Part shown: positions 31,507 to 41,002 of the stretch, one piece after another
Layout of the letters: each line of letters starts with the position of its first letter
Numbering within the stretch: the first letter of the stretch is position 1
Source: Armatimonadota bacterium
GTDB lineage: Bacteria > Armatimonadota > Fimbriimonadia > Fimbriimonadales > Fimbriimonadaceae
Direction of reading: 5' to 3'
DNA: 64,000 nucleotides
Assembly (NCBI GenBank): GCA_037138755.1
Contig: JBAXHT010000002.1
Location: forward strand, 1-64,000
Program-made: the position numbers and the translations under genes
Notes under the pieces: generated by a model
Seen by the model: the letters and a program-made list of their open reading frames with translations, nothing else
Database searches by the model: none
What the model was told of the DNA's origin: nothing

Positions 31507-32932
31507 GATGATTCATGAGCGGCGTGAAGCCCACGACGGAGCCGACGACGCCGAGGACGCACAATCCTAATGCTGCGATTTGAGCTCCCGAAAGCGAGAT
31601 CGCCCTCGAGTCGCCTTCCGCCGGTGAGAAGATCGCTTTTAGGATTCCGAAGTAGTAAAAAGCTCCGAAGATGCTGTTGAGCACCATGACGACTGCAAGC
31701 CAGGTCATGTTCACTGAAACTGCATCGCGTAGGATGAGAACTTTGCCCAGGAAACCTGAAACTGGTCCAAGGCCGATCAGAGACAGGACAAACACAACCA
31801 TCGAGTAGGCGAGAACTGGCGAGCGGCCAGACAACCCCCTCAAATCGTCAATTGTTTCGGCCTCGGACCCGTTCTTTGCCGATGCAAGAAGAACCACGAA
31901 GAAGCCTGCACTCGTAAGCACGTATCCGACCAAGAAGTAGAGTAAGGTGACGTGGGTGAGCTTATAGGAAGCCGCGACACTTGCCGCCGTCACCGCGACA
32001 TATCCTGCGTTAGCAATCGACGAGTAAGCAAGAAGCCGTTTGATGTTCTTCTGCCTCATAGCCAGAACGTTGCCAACGATCATCGAAGCGACTGAGAGCG
32101 CCGCGAAAGTTGTCGCGACAAACTTTCCGGCAGTTCCAAACCCGTCAGCAAAGTTCCAGAGTGCGACGAAAGCGGCGACTTTACCTCCGGTTGCCATGAA
32201 CGCGACAACGTTCGTTGGCGCACCTTCATACACATCTGGGGTCCATTGGTGGAACGGCACAAGACTACATTTGAACCCAAGACCTACGGTTATCAGGGCG
32301 AAGGACATCGCCAAAAGGACCCGATTTTCTGGATTACCGTGGCTCCAATAGGCGACCAACGTGGACGAGTCTAGTGACCCCGTTGCTCCGTAAAACATGG
32401 CGATGCCATAAAGAAGGAAGCCCGTAGCGAAGGCTCCCAGTAAGAAGTATTTCATTGCCGACTCCTCCGACTTTCGGGAAGTGCGGTGAAGTCCGGCAAG
32501 AACGTAGAGGCTTATTGAAAGGATCTCGATGCCCACGAACATGTTGAGAAGATGACGAGTGCCACAGACCAGCATTCCACCCGCAGTTGCCCAGGCAAGC
32601 AGCGGATAGAACTCCCCAAGCTTGATCCGCTTTTCTGAGAAGTATTGTGGGCTAACTAATGTGACAATCAGCGCCGCGAGAACCGTAAGAAGTTGGCCAA
32701 TTGAACCTAGTCGATCCAAAACAAGAGTCTGATCAAATGTCGATCTGTCTGATCCACCAGCACCCAGGAGTACGGTCGCCGCGACGAGCAGACCTAGGGC
32801 AGTGACTTTTTGAGTCCATTGACGCTCGGAATTCCCAGTGAGCATATGAACGATCAACGCGATCATTCCTGTCACAGCGACAATTCCCAATGGAGCAACG
32901 ACGGTCCAATCAATTACCGGTACGTAACCCAT
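31493..32932 (-). CDS. nuoN: NADH-quinone oxidoreductase subunit N
   Basis: This 479-residue antiporter-like proton-channel subunit of complex I has about 14 membrane helices. LVPFHQWTPDVYEGAPT is the family's transmembrane signature, with the conserved Lys in GGKVAAF. It is the last nuo gene of the operon; its ATG overlaps the preceding stop as TAATG. Confidence 0.95.
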   Translation of the reverse strand: MGYVPVIDWTVVAPLGIVAVTGMIALIVHMLTGNSERQWTQKVTALGLLVAATVLLGAGGSDRSTFDQTLVLDRLGSIGQLLTVLAALIVTLVSPQYFSEKRIKLGEFYPLLAWATAGGMLVCGTRHLLNMFVGIEILSISLYVLAGLHRTSRKSEESAMKYFLLGAFATGFLLYGIAMFYGATGSLDSSTLVAYWSHGNPENRVLLAMSFALITVGLGFKCSLVPFHQWTPDVYEGAPTNVVAFMATGGKVAAFVALWNFADGFGTAGKFVATTFAALSVASMIVGNVLAMRQKNIKRLLAYSSIANAGYVAVTAASVAASYKLTHVTLLYFLVGYVLTSAGFFVVLLASAKNGSEAETIDDLRGLSGRSPVLAYSMVVFVLSLIGLGPVSGFLGKVLILRDAVSVNMTWLAVVMVLNSIFGAFYYFGILKAIFSPAEGDSRAISLSGAQIAALGLCVLGVVGSVVGFTPLMNHLGLR

Positions 32933-33441
32933 TAGTTCACACTTCCTGCGTTGAGGTACGGAAAGAAGTTCACACTTGTAATCGGAGTTGCTGTGGTCAT
33001 TCGGGAAACTTCATGGGGGTCGACCGGATTCGTCTCCGGATTCCAGATCAAATAGCTTTTGGCGATATCGGAGACAACATCGATGTAGGTTTCCGGCCCT
33101 CCGATCAGAGTTATCGCTGGCGAAGACGTTCCAATCAGCTCGCGGTCGAGCTCAAGAAAATGGCCGCCATACTGCATCGGTGAAGTCACGTCTGGCTCAG
33201 CCCCAGCGACGATGTAGTTTAGCGGTCCGCTGACCTGGCGCATTTCATGGGAGCACTGGCTTACCAGTTCGGCAAGAACTCGGTCACCCTCGGCAGGATT
33301 TTCTTCTAACAGACCCACAACATCAATACCTTGCGAGATCGCTCGGCTCAACGGAGAGAGAATGCCTTGGTGGCGCGTTCCAGAAATGACGCAGGAATAG
33401 CCATCAAATTCGGCTGTAAGCAACTCGGGCGCCATGGTCAT
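32932..33441 (-). CDS. Unknown soluble protein inside the nuo operon
   Basis: This 169-residue protein is inserted between nuoM and nuoN. It overlaps nuoM by 4 bases (ATGA) and nuoN by one base (TAATG), so it is translated as part of the operon. It has no signal peptide, membrane segment or Cys motif typical of a complex I subunit. Short conserved-looking pieces (CVISGTRHQGILS, PLNYIVAGAEPD) match no family I recognise. It may be an assembly factor or an accessory subunit, which is inference from position. Confidence 0.7.
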   Translation of the reverse strand: MTMAPELLTAEFDGYSCVISGTRHQGILSPLSRAISQGIDVVGLLEENPAEGDRVLAELVSQCSHEMRQVSGPLNYIVAGAEPDVTSPMQYGGHFLELDRELIGTSSPAITLIGGPETYIDVVSDIAKSYLIWNPETNPVDPHEVSRMTTATPITSVNFFPYLNAGSVN

Positions 33442-35015
33442 TTAGCACCTCCCGAAGCTTGACCATAGATACGCGCTGGATCAGGTTCGCGCCCACCGGC
33501 TGCCCAAGTCGTTCCGTAGTTTGGAGTCGTCATGCTTCCCGTCACGGCCACGGCGCGATCCATTCGGGAGAGCACGTAGGTTGGAAGGATTCCGCCGATG
33601 AGAATCGCAGCAGCAAAAACTCCGCCTAGGAGAAGTTCATTCATGCTAAGGTCCTTCGTCTCCTTCGGGTTTGCGGCTCCGTAGAACATTCGCTGGTAGG
33701 CGTACAGCATGTAGGAGGCAGAGAGAATCGCGCCGATTCCAGCAGCGACTGCGTAGCCCACGTTGAGGCCGAGCACGTTTGCGTAGCCCGACTCGAACGA
33801 TCCCATAAGCGCCAGGATTTCGCCGACGAATCCGCTTGTGAGCGGAAGTCCCAGGTTCGCGAGCATCGCGATCATAAACATACTTGCAAACACGGGCATC
33901 GACCGCTTCAGACCGCCCAGCTCTTTGAACTCTCCACTAAAACCGCGTTCCATCAAAAACGACATCAGGACAAAAACCGCAGCCGAGGCGAGGCCATGAT
34001 TGAACTGTTGGAAAGCCGCACCGACCATTCCGACGTGACTGAAGGAGAACAGCCCGATGAGAATGAAGCCAACGTGGCTGATTGTCGAAAATGCCATCAC
34101 CCGGAAGACATTGCTCTGATTGATCGCGAGAATGCCACCGTAGATGATTCCGACGACACCAATGAACGTCACGATTGGCGCATTTGCTGCGGCCGCGTGG
34201 GGGAACAAGGGAAGACAGAATCGGAAGAGACCGTAGGTGCCAACCTTTAGCACAACACCGGCAACCGTCGCTCCAATCGGAGCAGACTCATAAGTCGAAG
34301 CCAACCAGCTGTGCCCAGGGACCGCCGGCGACTTGACCAGGAAGGCAATCAAGAATCCCCAAAATGCTAAGTTCTCAAGTCCTTCCTTCCCTGCCCAAAG
34401 TTTGCCTGAAGCCGCGAGTTTCTGAATTTCGATGATCGACATCGAACCGGTACTGGTGACTCTGGTGTACTCAAGGCCGATCACGATGATCGAAAGCAAC
34501 ATCAAGAGTGAGCCTCCGAACAACATGGCGAGGTACCTGGTGGCCGCCTTCGACCGATCTCCACGTCCCCAACCGAGAATCAGCATGGCCACGGGGACCA
34601 GGCTGAGTTCGAAGAAGATGTAGAAGAGGACCAAGTCCAATGCTGCGAAGACGCCAAGAAGCACTCCGCTCAGGATCAGAATCTGGCCAAAAAACTGCGA
34701 AACTCTCTCCTTAGGCTTTGAGATCAGAACTGCAACCAAGCCGAGGAACGCAGTGAGGACAAACATCCAGATCGAGATTCCGTCGAGGCCCAGCGAATAG
34801 TTAATGCCAAGTGAACGAATCCAAGGAGCATTCTCAGCAAACTGAAAACCGGTGGCGTCGCTTTTGAACTGAGCGAGCAAACCGACGCTCACTCCCAGAG
34901 TGAACAGCATCACGATGACGCTGGCAAACTTTGCGAACAAAGAAGTTGAATTTCCGCCGAGCAGAAGGACAACACCAACGATGATTGGCACCCAAATTTC
35001 TAGGCTGAGCATCAC
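33438..35015 (-). CDS. nuoM: NADH-quinone oxidoreductase subunit M
   Basis: This 525-residue antiporter-like complex I subunit has about 14 membrane helices. It has the KSPAVPGHSWLASTYESAPI stretch, in which the Lys is conserved, followed by GVVLKVGTYG. The start is GTG 35015 (GTGA overlap with nuoL) or the adjacent ATG 35012. Confidence 0.95.
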   Translation of the reverse strand: MMLSLEIWVPIIVGVVLLLGGNSTSLFAKFASVIVMLFTLGVSVGLLAQFKSDATGFQFAENAPWIRSLGINYSLGLDGISIWMFVLTAFLGLVAVLISKPKERVSQFFGQILILSGVLLGVFAALDLVLFYIFFELSLVPVAMLILGWGRGDRSKAATRYLAMLFGGSLLMLLSIIVIGLEYTRVTSTGSMSIIEIQKLAASGKLWAGKEGLENLAFWGFLIAFLVKSPAVPGHSWLASTYESAPIGATVAGVVLKVGTYGLFRFCLPLFPHAAAANAPIVTFIGVVGIIYGGILAINQSNVFRVMAFSTISHVGFILIGLFSFSHVGMVGAAFQQFNHGLASAAVFVLMSFLMERGFSGEFKELGGLKRSMPVFASMFMIAMLANLGLPLTSGFVGEILALMGSFESGYANVLGLNVGYAVAAGIGAILSASYMLYAYQRMFYGAANPKETKDLSMNELLLGGVFAAAILIGGILPTYVLSRMDRAVAVTGSMTTPNYGTTWAAGGREPDPARIYGQASGGAK

Positions 35016-37030
35016 TTCACACCCCCGAAGCTCACGATCACGTAGAGGACGAGCGCAACGACTCCAATCAGCATCACCGAGGCATACATTCGCACCAGAC
35101 CAGTCTGTACAGAATTGAAAATGCCTCCGAGCGACTTTGTTAGGTTGCCAGCACCCTCACCAATTCCTTCGATCACTCCGTGATCGAACCCAGAGTTAGC
35201 GGCCGCGGAGAACGCGGCGGAGTCAGTGGTTACACTGTTCACCATCAGCCGGTCGTATCCGAACTGATCGCGAGCACGAAGCCTAAACTTAGCCCAGAGC
35301 GATTCATCCCAGCCTTCTTTGGCGGGAAGCCCCTTGAAGTAGACCGCAAGTCCGGCAAGGATTCCAAGAGCGGCTGCGCCAATCGAGAGAGCCATCAGCG
35401 GAATTCCCTCGGGATGCGTAGGAGGCGGAACCTTTGCTCCAATCTGCGAGGCCATGATCCAGTGCTCAAACCGATCTCCTTGGGCAAGATAGAATCCACC
35501 AACTGCGCTGAGGAAAGCCAAGACAACCAAGGGAACCCACATTGAAACCGGAACCTCGTGTGGCTTGTGATCGGCGTTAAGATGATGGTGCCCGTCGTCC
35601 TCGCCATGATGAGGCTCGAGTTTGCGCCACTGTTCTGTGTTGCCAAAGAATGTCAGCCACATCATCCGGGTCATGTACATCGCTGTGAGCGCGGCGACGA
35701 TTAAGCAAATCCAACCCGACCACTTCCCGACTTCAAGTGCACCCGTGAGCGCAAGATCGCCGGCGAGTGCCGATCCGATCACTTCTTCCTTGGAATAAAA
35801 CCCTGATAGCCCCGGTACACCCGAGATCGCCAAGTAACCAACCATCATCGTCCCGAATGTGATCGGCAGGTACTTCGCCAGCTTCCCGTAGTTTCGCATA
35901 TCCTGCTCGTGCGACATTGCGTGGATGACCGCTCCCGAACCGAGGAACAACAGAGCTTTGAAAAAGGCGTGAGTCGTCACGTGGAACATTCCAACCCAGT
36001 AGGCACCCGCTCCGCAGGCCACAAACATGAAGCCGAGCTGAGAGACCGTCGAGTAAGCCAAAACCTTTTTGATGTCAGTTTGACCGATGGCAATGATTGC
36101 CGCGAAAAGCGCAGTGAATGCTCCGACTGCGCAAACAACCGCCGAGGCGACGGGTGACGTCTCGAAAAGCATCGACATTCGGTTCATCAGAACAACACCC
36201 GACGTGACCATCGTCGCAGCGTGAATCAGAGCCGATACAGGCGTGGGACCCGCCATGGCGTCGGGAAGCCAAAGGTAAAGCGGGAACTGCGCAGACTTAC
36301 CGCAAGCTCCGACAAACAGCAACAACGCCGCCACCGTCCCCATCGCTGGGTTCAAAGCCAGGATCTTTGGCAAGTGCTGGAAGATCACATCGTAGCTGAA
36401 AAGCCGCGTCTCACCCTGCATTGCTGGTGACGTAGCAACAAGCGTAGCAATGAGAAGCAGTCCGAGAGTGAGCCCCCAGTCGCCGATACGGTTGACGATA
36501 AACGCCTTGTTGGCCGCCTTGGCGTTCGCGATGTCCTCGTACCAAAACCCGATCAGCAGGTAAGAACAAAGGCCAACTCCTTCCCATCCGATGAACAGCA
36601 TCAGAAGGTTGTTGCCAAGAACCAGGATCAGCATCGCCGCGATGAAGAGGTTCAAGTATGCGAAAAACCGAGCGAAATCCTTTTCCTCAGACATGTAGCC
36701 CGTGGCGTACAGATGGATCAAGGCGCCGATGCCTGTGATGATGAGCACCATCGTCATCGACAAGGTGTCTATCCGAAGCTCGAACGGAACCGAGAGGCCC
36801 TTGAGTTCTATCCAAGGAATGCTGGAAACAACCACGGCCTTGCTGGGATTGAGTGACTTGGTCACCATCACTCCGATCAAAAACGCTATCGCAACCGGAG
36901 CAACCGCGAGCAACCCAACAAGCTTCTTGCCAGCGACAGTTTTATCCAAGAAACGACCGCACAAGCCCTGGAACAAGAAGCCGAGAATCGGCAGCCCAAG
37001 AGTTAACCAAATAAGTGAGTTTCCTTCCAA
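35012..37030 (-). CDS. nuoL: NADH-quinone oxidoreductase subunit L
   Basis: This 672-residue, largest antiporter-like subunit of complex I has about 16 membrane helices and the long C-terminal lateral helix region. GWEGVGLCSYLLIGFWY and QFPLYLWLPDAMAGPTPVSA are characteristic. A His-rich loop (about 470-490) lies before the last helices. The likely start is a TTG at 37030; the upstream sequence has GGGG as a weak ribosome binding site. Confidence 0.95.
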   Translation of the reverse strand: MEGNSLIWLTLGLPILGFLFQGLCGRFLDKTVAGKKLVGLLAVAPVAIAFLIGVMVTKSLNPSKAVVVSSIPWIELKGLSVPFELRIDTLSMTMVLIITGIGALIHLYATGYMSEEKDFARFFAYLNLFIAAMLILVLGNNLLMLFIGWEGVGLCSYLLIGFWYEDIANAKAANKAFIVNRIGDWGLTLGLLLIATLVATSPAMQGETRLFSYDVIFQHLPKILALNPAMGTVAALLLFVGACGKSAQFPLYLWLPDAMAGPTPVSALIHAATMVTSGVVLMNRMSMLFETSPVASAVVCAVGAFTALFAAIIAIGQTDIKKVLAYSTVSQLGFMFVACGAGAYWVGMFHVTTHAFFKALLFLGSGAVIHAMSHEQDMRNYGKLAKYLPITFGTMMVGYLAISGVPGLSGFYSKEEVIGSALAGDLALTGALEVGKWSGWICLIVAALTAMYMTRMMWLTFFGNTEQWRKLEPHHGEDDGHHHLNADHKPHEVPVSMWVPLVVLAFLSAVGGFYLAQGDRFEHWIMASQIGAKVPPPTHPEGIPLMALSIGAAALGILAGLAVYFKGLPAKEGWDESLWAKFRLRARDQFGYDRLMVNSVTTDSAAFSAAANSGFDHGVIEGIGEGAGNLTKSLGGIFNSVQTGLVRMYASVMLIGVVALVLYVIVSFGGVK

Positions 37031-37048
37031 ATTCTTATCCCCTGTGCG

Positions 37049-37381
37049 TCATCCTTTGAGCAAGTTCAGTTCGTCAACGTCAATGTTCTCTTTCAGCCTG
37101 TAGATCGCCATGATGATGCCCAGCCCAACCGCGACTTCCGCCGCAGCAACCGCCATGATGAACACAACCATCATCTGTCCCGCAGCCCCTTGCGACTCGT
37201 TTCCGATTCCGGAGAAGCGGTAGCGGGCAAAGGCGATAAAAGCGAGATTGACTGCATTGAGCATCAGCTCAATGCACATAAAAATGACGATTGGGTTTCG
37301 TCGCAAAATGACTCCGACAACCCCTGTGGAAAACATAAAAAGACTCAGGCCGATAAAAGCCGCGAGAGGCACTCCGTTCAT
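37049..37381 (-). CDS. nuoK: NADH-quinone oxidoreductase subunit K
   Basis: This 110-residue complex I membrane subunit has three helices. The conserved Glu residues in MCIELMLNAVNLAF and in AAEVAVGLG are part of the proton-coupling path. It overlaps nuoJ by 4 bases. Confidence 0.95.
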   Translation of the reverse strand: MNGVPLAAFIGLSLFMFSTGVVGVILRRNPIVIFMCIELMLNAVNLAFIAFARYRFSGIGNESQGAAGQMMVVFIMAVAAAEVAVGLGIIMAIYRLKENIDVDELNLLKG

Positions 37382-37890
37382 GACATTCTCCTTTTGGCTA
37401 GCAAGACCGAGCCGACCACGCCCAGCAAAAGCAGCACACTGACTGCTTCAAACGGCAAGACATAATCCGTAAACAGAACCTTTCCAATCACTTGGGGCGA
37501 ACCAAATTCCTTCGTCGGGATCGGTGCCTTGAATTTCAGTAGCAGGGGAACTACTTGGCTTGCTAGTAGCGCTGCAAGACTAACACCGAAGGCAATTCCA
37601 ACCGCTTTCTTCGGATCGCTCTTTTCCTCAAGGACATGCGAGGCTCCAAGGTTCAGCAACATGATTACGAACAGGAACAGCACCATGATCGCTCCGGTAT
37701 AGACCACGATCTGGGTGATTCCAAGCATCTCAGCATTCAACGCGAAGTAGAGGAATCCAAGGATGAAGAACGTGAAGACCAGACACAGTGCTGATCGCAC
37801 GGCATTCTTGAATGCCACGACTCCAACGGCGGATAGCGCCGCCATTCCGGCGAGCATTCCAAAAACAATCAATTCTGGGGTGATCGTCAT
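37378..37890 (-). CDS. nuoJ: NADH-quinone oxidoreductase subunit J
   Basis: This 170-residue membrane subunit of complex I has about five helices. QIVVYTGAIMVLFLFVIML is the family signature. It overlaps nuoH by 4 bases; there is no nuoI between them, unlike the usual H-I-J order. Confidence 0.94.
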   Translation of the reverse strand: MTITPELIVFGMLAGMAALSAVGVVAFKNAVRSALCLVFTFFILGFLYFALNAEMLGITQIVVYTGAIMVLFLFVIMLLNLGASHVLEEKSDPKKAVGIAFGVSLAALLASQVVPLLLKFKAPIPTKEFGSPQVIGKVLFTDYVLPFEAVSVLLLLGVVGSVLLAKRRMS

Positions 37891-39215
37891 GCTATCACCT
37901 CTTCAGGCTTCGACTCGACCAGATCAACCGTGCGCCGAGCGGGCTGATTGATCATATCCACCGATCGAGTGTCAAGATACTGAGTCGACTTCTTTGAACG
38001 AAGCAAAACGTAGACCGCAGCAGCAACAGCATACAGACCGAGAGTGAACATCCAGCCGGGCGCCGCACCGTAGATCTTGGTGATCATAATCCAAGCCGCC
38101 GTCACAATCAGGTTCCCGGTTGCGACCGGCAAAAGGAACTTCCAACCAAGATTCATAAGCTGGTCATAGCGGAACCGCGGATAGGTCGCGCGAACCCAAA
38201 TGTAAAGCGTCAAACCGACGACTCCCTTTAGCATCATGATACTGAGACCGCCGAGGTAGGAATTCTCAATGCTGGTCATGAAGTCCATCCCAATCGCCTC
38301 CCAGCGAATTGGAAGGTGATAACCACCGAGGAAGACGGTCGAGAACACCATGGAGAACGTGAACATCGCCATATACTCCGCCATCATAAACAGCCCCCAG
38401 CGTTTGGTGCTGTACTCCGTATGGTATCCGGCGACGAGTTCATTTTCCGCTTCCGCAAGGTCAAACGGAGGTCGGTTCGTCTCTGCGAAGATACAAATGA
38501 GGAAGATGAATGCAGACACCAAGCCGAATGGGGTGAAGATGTTCCAGTTCGGCAAGAAGCCGATGAACCCGAGCAACGGGCCTTCCTGAGCGGCGACGAT
38601 TTCGGTCATCTTGAGCGAGCCAGTGACCATCACCATCGAAGCGAGAGAGACTCCCATCGCAAGCTCGTAAGAAATCAGCTGAGCTGATGCTCGCAGGGCA
38701 CCCAAAAGAGAATACTTGTTATTGGACGAGTATCCAGCCAGAACCAATCCGTAGGCTCCAAGCGAGGAGATCGCCATCACGTAGAGCAGACCAACATTGA
38801 TGTCCGCAACTGGCGTGAAGCGCCGGTCGCCCGCCCAGGGAATCGTTCCGCCAAGAGTGAGAGCGACAAACAGAGCAATGAGCGGGCCAAGGATGAACAA
38901 AAACTTGTCCGTCTTGGTCGGCATGATGTCTTCTTTGGTGAACAGCTTGATACCGTCGGCAATCGACTGCGCTAGGCCAAACAGTTTGAATTTCTTCCCT
39001 TTCAGGAACGAAGGAATCAATTTGCTTGTTCTAGAAAAGGTGATGTTGCCAGTTCGATTTGGCCCGATGCGGTCTTGCATCCAGCTCAGCAACCGTCGCT
39101 CATACCAAATGATGAATGGAACCGGAGCGAAAACCGGAATAATGGCAAGGATGGCGCGCCCTAGTGCCGCTAGCACGTCTTGAAGGGTGGGGTCGAGGCT
39201 CCGTAACCAATCCAT
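37887..39215 (-). CDS. nuoH: NADH-quinone oxidoreductase subunit H
   Basis: This 442-residue quinone-site membrane subunit of complex I has RTPFDLAEAE-like NRPPFDLAEAENELVAGY and the N-terminal ERRLLSWMQDRIGPNR. It is longer than most homologues (about 330-400) because of a polar C-terminal extension. It is the first gene of the membrane-arm operon; TCTACT lies 7 bases before the ATG. Confidence 0.95.
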   Translation of the reverse strand: MDWLRSLDPTLQDVLAALGRAILAIIPVFAPVPFIIWYERRLLSWMQDRIGPNRTGNITFSRTSKLIPSFLKGKKFKLFGLAQSIADGIKLFTKEDIMPTKTDKFLFILGPLIALFVALTLGGTIPWAGDRRFTPVADINVGLLYVMAISSLGAYGLVLAGYSSNNKYSLLGALRASAQLISYELAMGVSLASMVMVTGSLKMTEIVAAQEGPLLGFIGFLPNWNIFTPFGLVSAFIFLICIFAETNRPPFDLAEAENELVAGYHTEYSTKRWGLFMMAEYMAMFTFSMVFSTVFLGGYHLPIRWEAIGMDFMTSIENSYLGGLSIMMLKGVVGLTLYIWVRATYPRFRYDQLMNLGWKFLLPVATGNLIVTAAWIMITKIYGAAPGWMFTLGLYAVAAAVYVLLRSKKSTQYLDTRSVDMINQPARRTVDLVESKPEEVIA

Positions 39216-39291
39216 AAAGGCCAGTAGAAAATTTACCTGACTTCACCTTGCAGGTTTCTGGTTCTTCGCAACCAAACTCGCAGATTCCCAG

Positions 39292-39297
39292 TAAGAT
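39292..39297 (+). promoter_or_regulatory. -10-like TAAGAT of the YgiB-like gene
   Basis: TAAGAT is followed by 7 bases and the GTG at 39305, again indicating a leaderless start on a GTG codon. Confidence 0.5.
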
Positions 39298-39304
39298 ACT
39301 AATT

Positions 39305-39784
39305 GTGAAGAAATCGAGTGCCGTACCTGCGGCTCTCTGCGCTGCTGTCGGAGTCGCTATCCTTGAGGGATGCTCCGGTCCATCGTCGGTTCGCCGCTGT
39401 GTGGACCCCAAAACGGGTCAGATCCTGCCGGATTCGATGTGCTCCTCCCCCATCGCCGCGACTCCCTATCGAGGAGGACGATATGCACTTGTTCCTGATT
39501 CCAAGGGCGTCGACATCTGTTTCGACACGACGACAAACTTAGCTGTTGACCGGTCGTTCTGCCGATCCGGACACCGATATACTCCAGGATTCGTGTACAT
39601 GGGTCTTGGCCATGCTCTCAGCCGACCGGGTTGGGGCTATGATGGTCAGGTGAGCAACGGCCGGTTGCGTGGCTACTCCTCCTCGCCACCATCAGGAGCT
39701 TCGGTTAGAACACCCAGCGGAACCACGATCACTCGCGGCGGATTCGGAAGTTCCGGTCGATCGTCGGGCAGCTTCTCAAGCTAA
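39305..39784 (+). CDS. YgiB-like (DUF1190) lipoprotein-type protein
   Basis: The 159-residue protein starts at GTG 39305. It has an N-terminal hydrophobic segment with a possible lipobox (ILEGC), four or more Cys residues in a CVDPKTG...MCSS region, and a C-terminus TTITRGGFGSSGRSSGSFS. The TTxTRGGFG segment resembles the end of E. coli YgiB (UPF0441/DUF1190), and the next gene is YgiC-like, the usual partner of YgiB. The function of this pair is unknown. Confidence 0.72.
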   Translation: MKKSSAVPAALCAAVGVAILEGCSGPSSVRRCVDPKTGQILPDSMCSSPIAATPYRGGRYALVPDSKGVDICFDTTTNLAVDRSFCRSGHRYTPGFVYMGLGHALSRPGWGYDGQVSNGRLRGYSSSPPSGASVRTPSGTTITRGGFGSSGRSSGSFSS

Positions 39785-40917
39785 TGAGAAGAGTTCAAAT
39801 TCAGCCGCGTGAGAACTGGCAGGCCACGGTCGAAGCGCAAGGTCTGATATTCCATACCGAGGCAGACCGCCCCTACTGGTTCGAATCGGCTTGCTACGAG
39901 TTCACGGAGAGCGAAACCGACGGCTTAGAAATCGCCACCAACGAATTGCACAAGATGTGCATTCAGGCTGTCGAGCATGTCATTTCGCATCGTCGGTACG
40001 CTGAGTTTGGAATCCCCGCTCACGCGGTTCCCGCAATCGAGACGACCTGGGAAACCGATCCGCCCTCTCTCTACGGTAGATTCGACTTGGTTTATGACGG
40101 CAACTGGCCGCCAAAGATGCTCGAGTACAACGCGGACACGCCCACTTCCCTACTCGAGGCGGCGGTGATCCAGTGGAAGTGGCTCGAGGAAGTCTCCCCG
40201 AGTTCCGATCAGTTCAATTCGATTTGGGAAGGGCTCGTCGATGAATGGGCATGGATGAAGGAGAATCGCAAGCTCAACGGAGTCCTGGTTCACTTCGGCC
40301 ATTGCGGCACGATTGAAGACGAGATGACGGTCGCCGTTCTGCGCGATACCGCGCAAGAAGCTGGAATCCCTGGCAAAGCCCTTTTGATGGAAGAACTCGG
40401 CTTCGATAACCGCCGAGGACGGTTCATCGACCTCGAAAACATCGACATCCATACCATCTTCAAGCTCTACCCCTGGGAGTGGATGATGAACGAGAGTTTC
40501 GCCCAGCAGTGCCTACAAACGATGGATCGAACCCAATGGATCGAGCCCATCTGGAAGATGATCTTATCGAACAAGGCGCTCCTTGCGATTCTTTGGGAGC
40601 TTTATCCGGGTTCGCCGTATCTCGTTCCAGCGTTTTTGGATTCGCCCCGGTCTCTGTCGCAGTGGGTGAAGAAGCCGCTGTTGGGCCGCGAAGGGGCGAA
40701 CGTGACGATCAGCGGATTGGAGTCATCTGAGGGCGAATACGGAACTGGCGGCTTCGTGTATCAGGAGTACGTTCCCTTGCCCACGTTCGATGGCGCGCAC
40801 CCGGTGATAGGGAGTTGGGTGGTTGGGACCGAGTCGCGGGGCATCGGCATTCGCGAGACGGACAATCTGATCACTGACAATCTTGCTAGGTTTGTGCCTC
40901 ATCGAATTGCTAGCTAG
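39784..40917 (+). CDS. Glutathionylspermidine synthase-like ATP-grasp protein (YgiC/YjfC type)
   Basis: This 377-residue protein matches the GSP_synth/ATP-grasp family: YGRFDLVYDG, MLEYNADTPTSLLE, KPLLGREGANV and GGFVYQEY are the conserved nucleotide- and substrate-site blocks. E. coli homologues YgiC/YjfC are ligase-like proteins without established substrates. It shares a one-base TAATG overlap with the YgiB-like gene, so the two are cotranscribed. It lacks the amidase domain of full Gsp. Confidence 0.85.
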   Translation: MRRVQIQPRENWQATVEAQGLIFHTEADRPYWFESACYEFTESETDGLEIATNELHKMCIQAVEHVISHRRYAEFGIPAHAVPAIETTWETDPPSLYGRFDLVYDGNWPPKMLEYNADTPTSLLEAAVIQWKWLEEVSPSSDQFNSIWEGLVDEWAWMKENRKLNGVLVHFGHCGTIEDEMTVAVLRDTAQEAGIPGKALLMEELGFDNRRGRFIDLENIDIHTIFKLYPWEWMMNESFAQQCLQTMDRTQWIEPIWKMILSNKALLAILWELYPGSPYLVPAFLDSPRSLSQWVKKPLLGREGANVTISGLESSEGEYGTGGFVYQEYVPLPTFDGAHPVIGSWVVGTESRGIGIRETDNLITDNLARFVPHRIAS

Positions 40918-41002
40918 CATTCTTAACGTCATTTTCACTGAAAATCGCGAAAAAGCTGATAGATTAAATTAGGTTTAGCAGATTGCAAACCTGGGACTTC
41001 TT

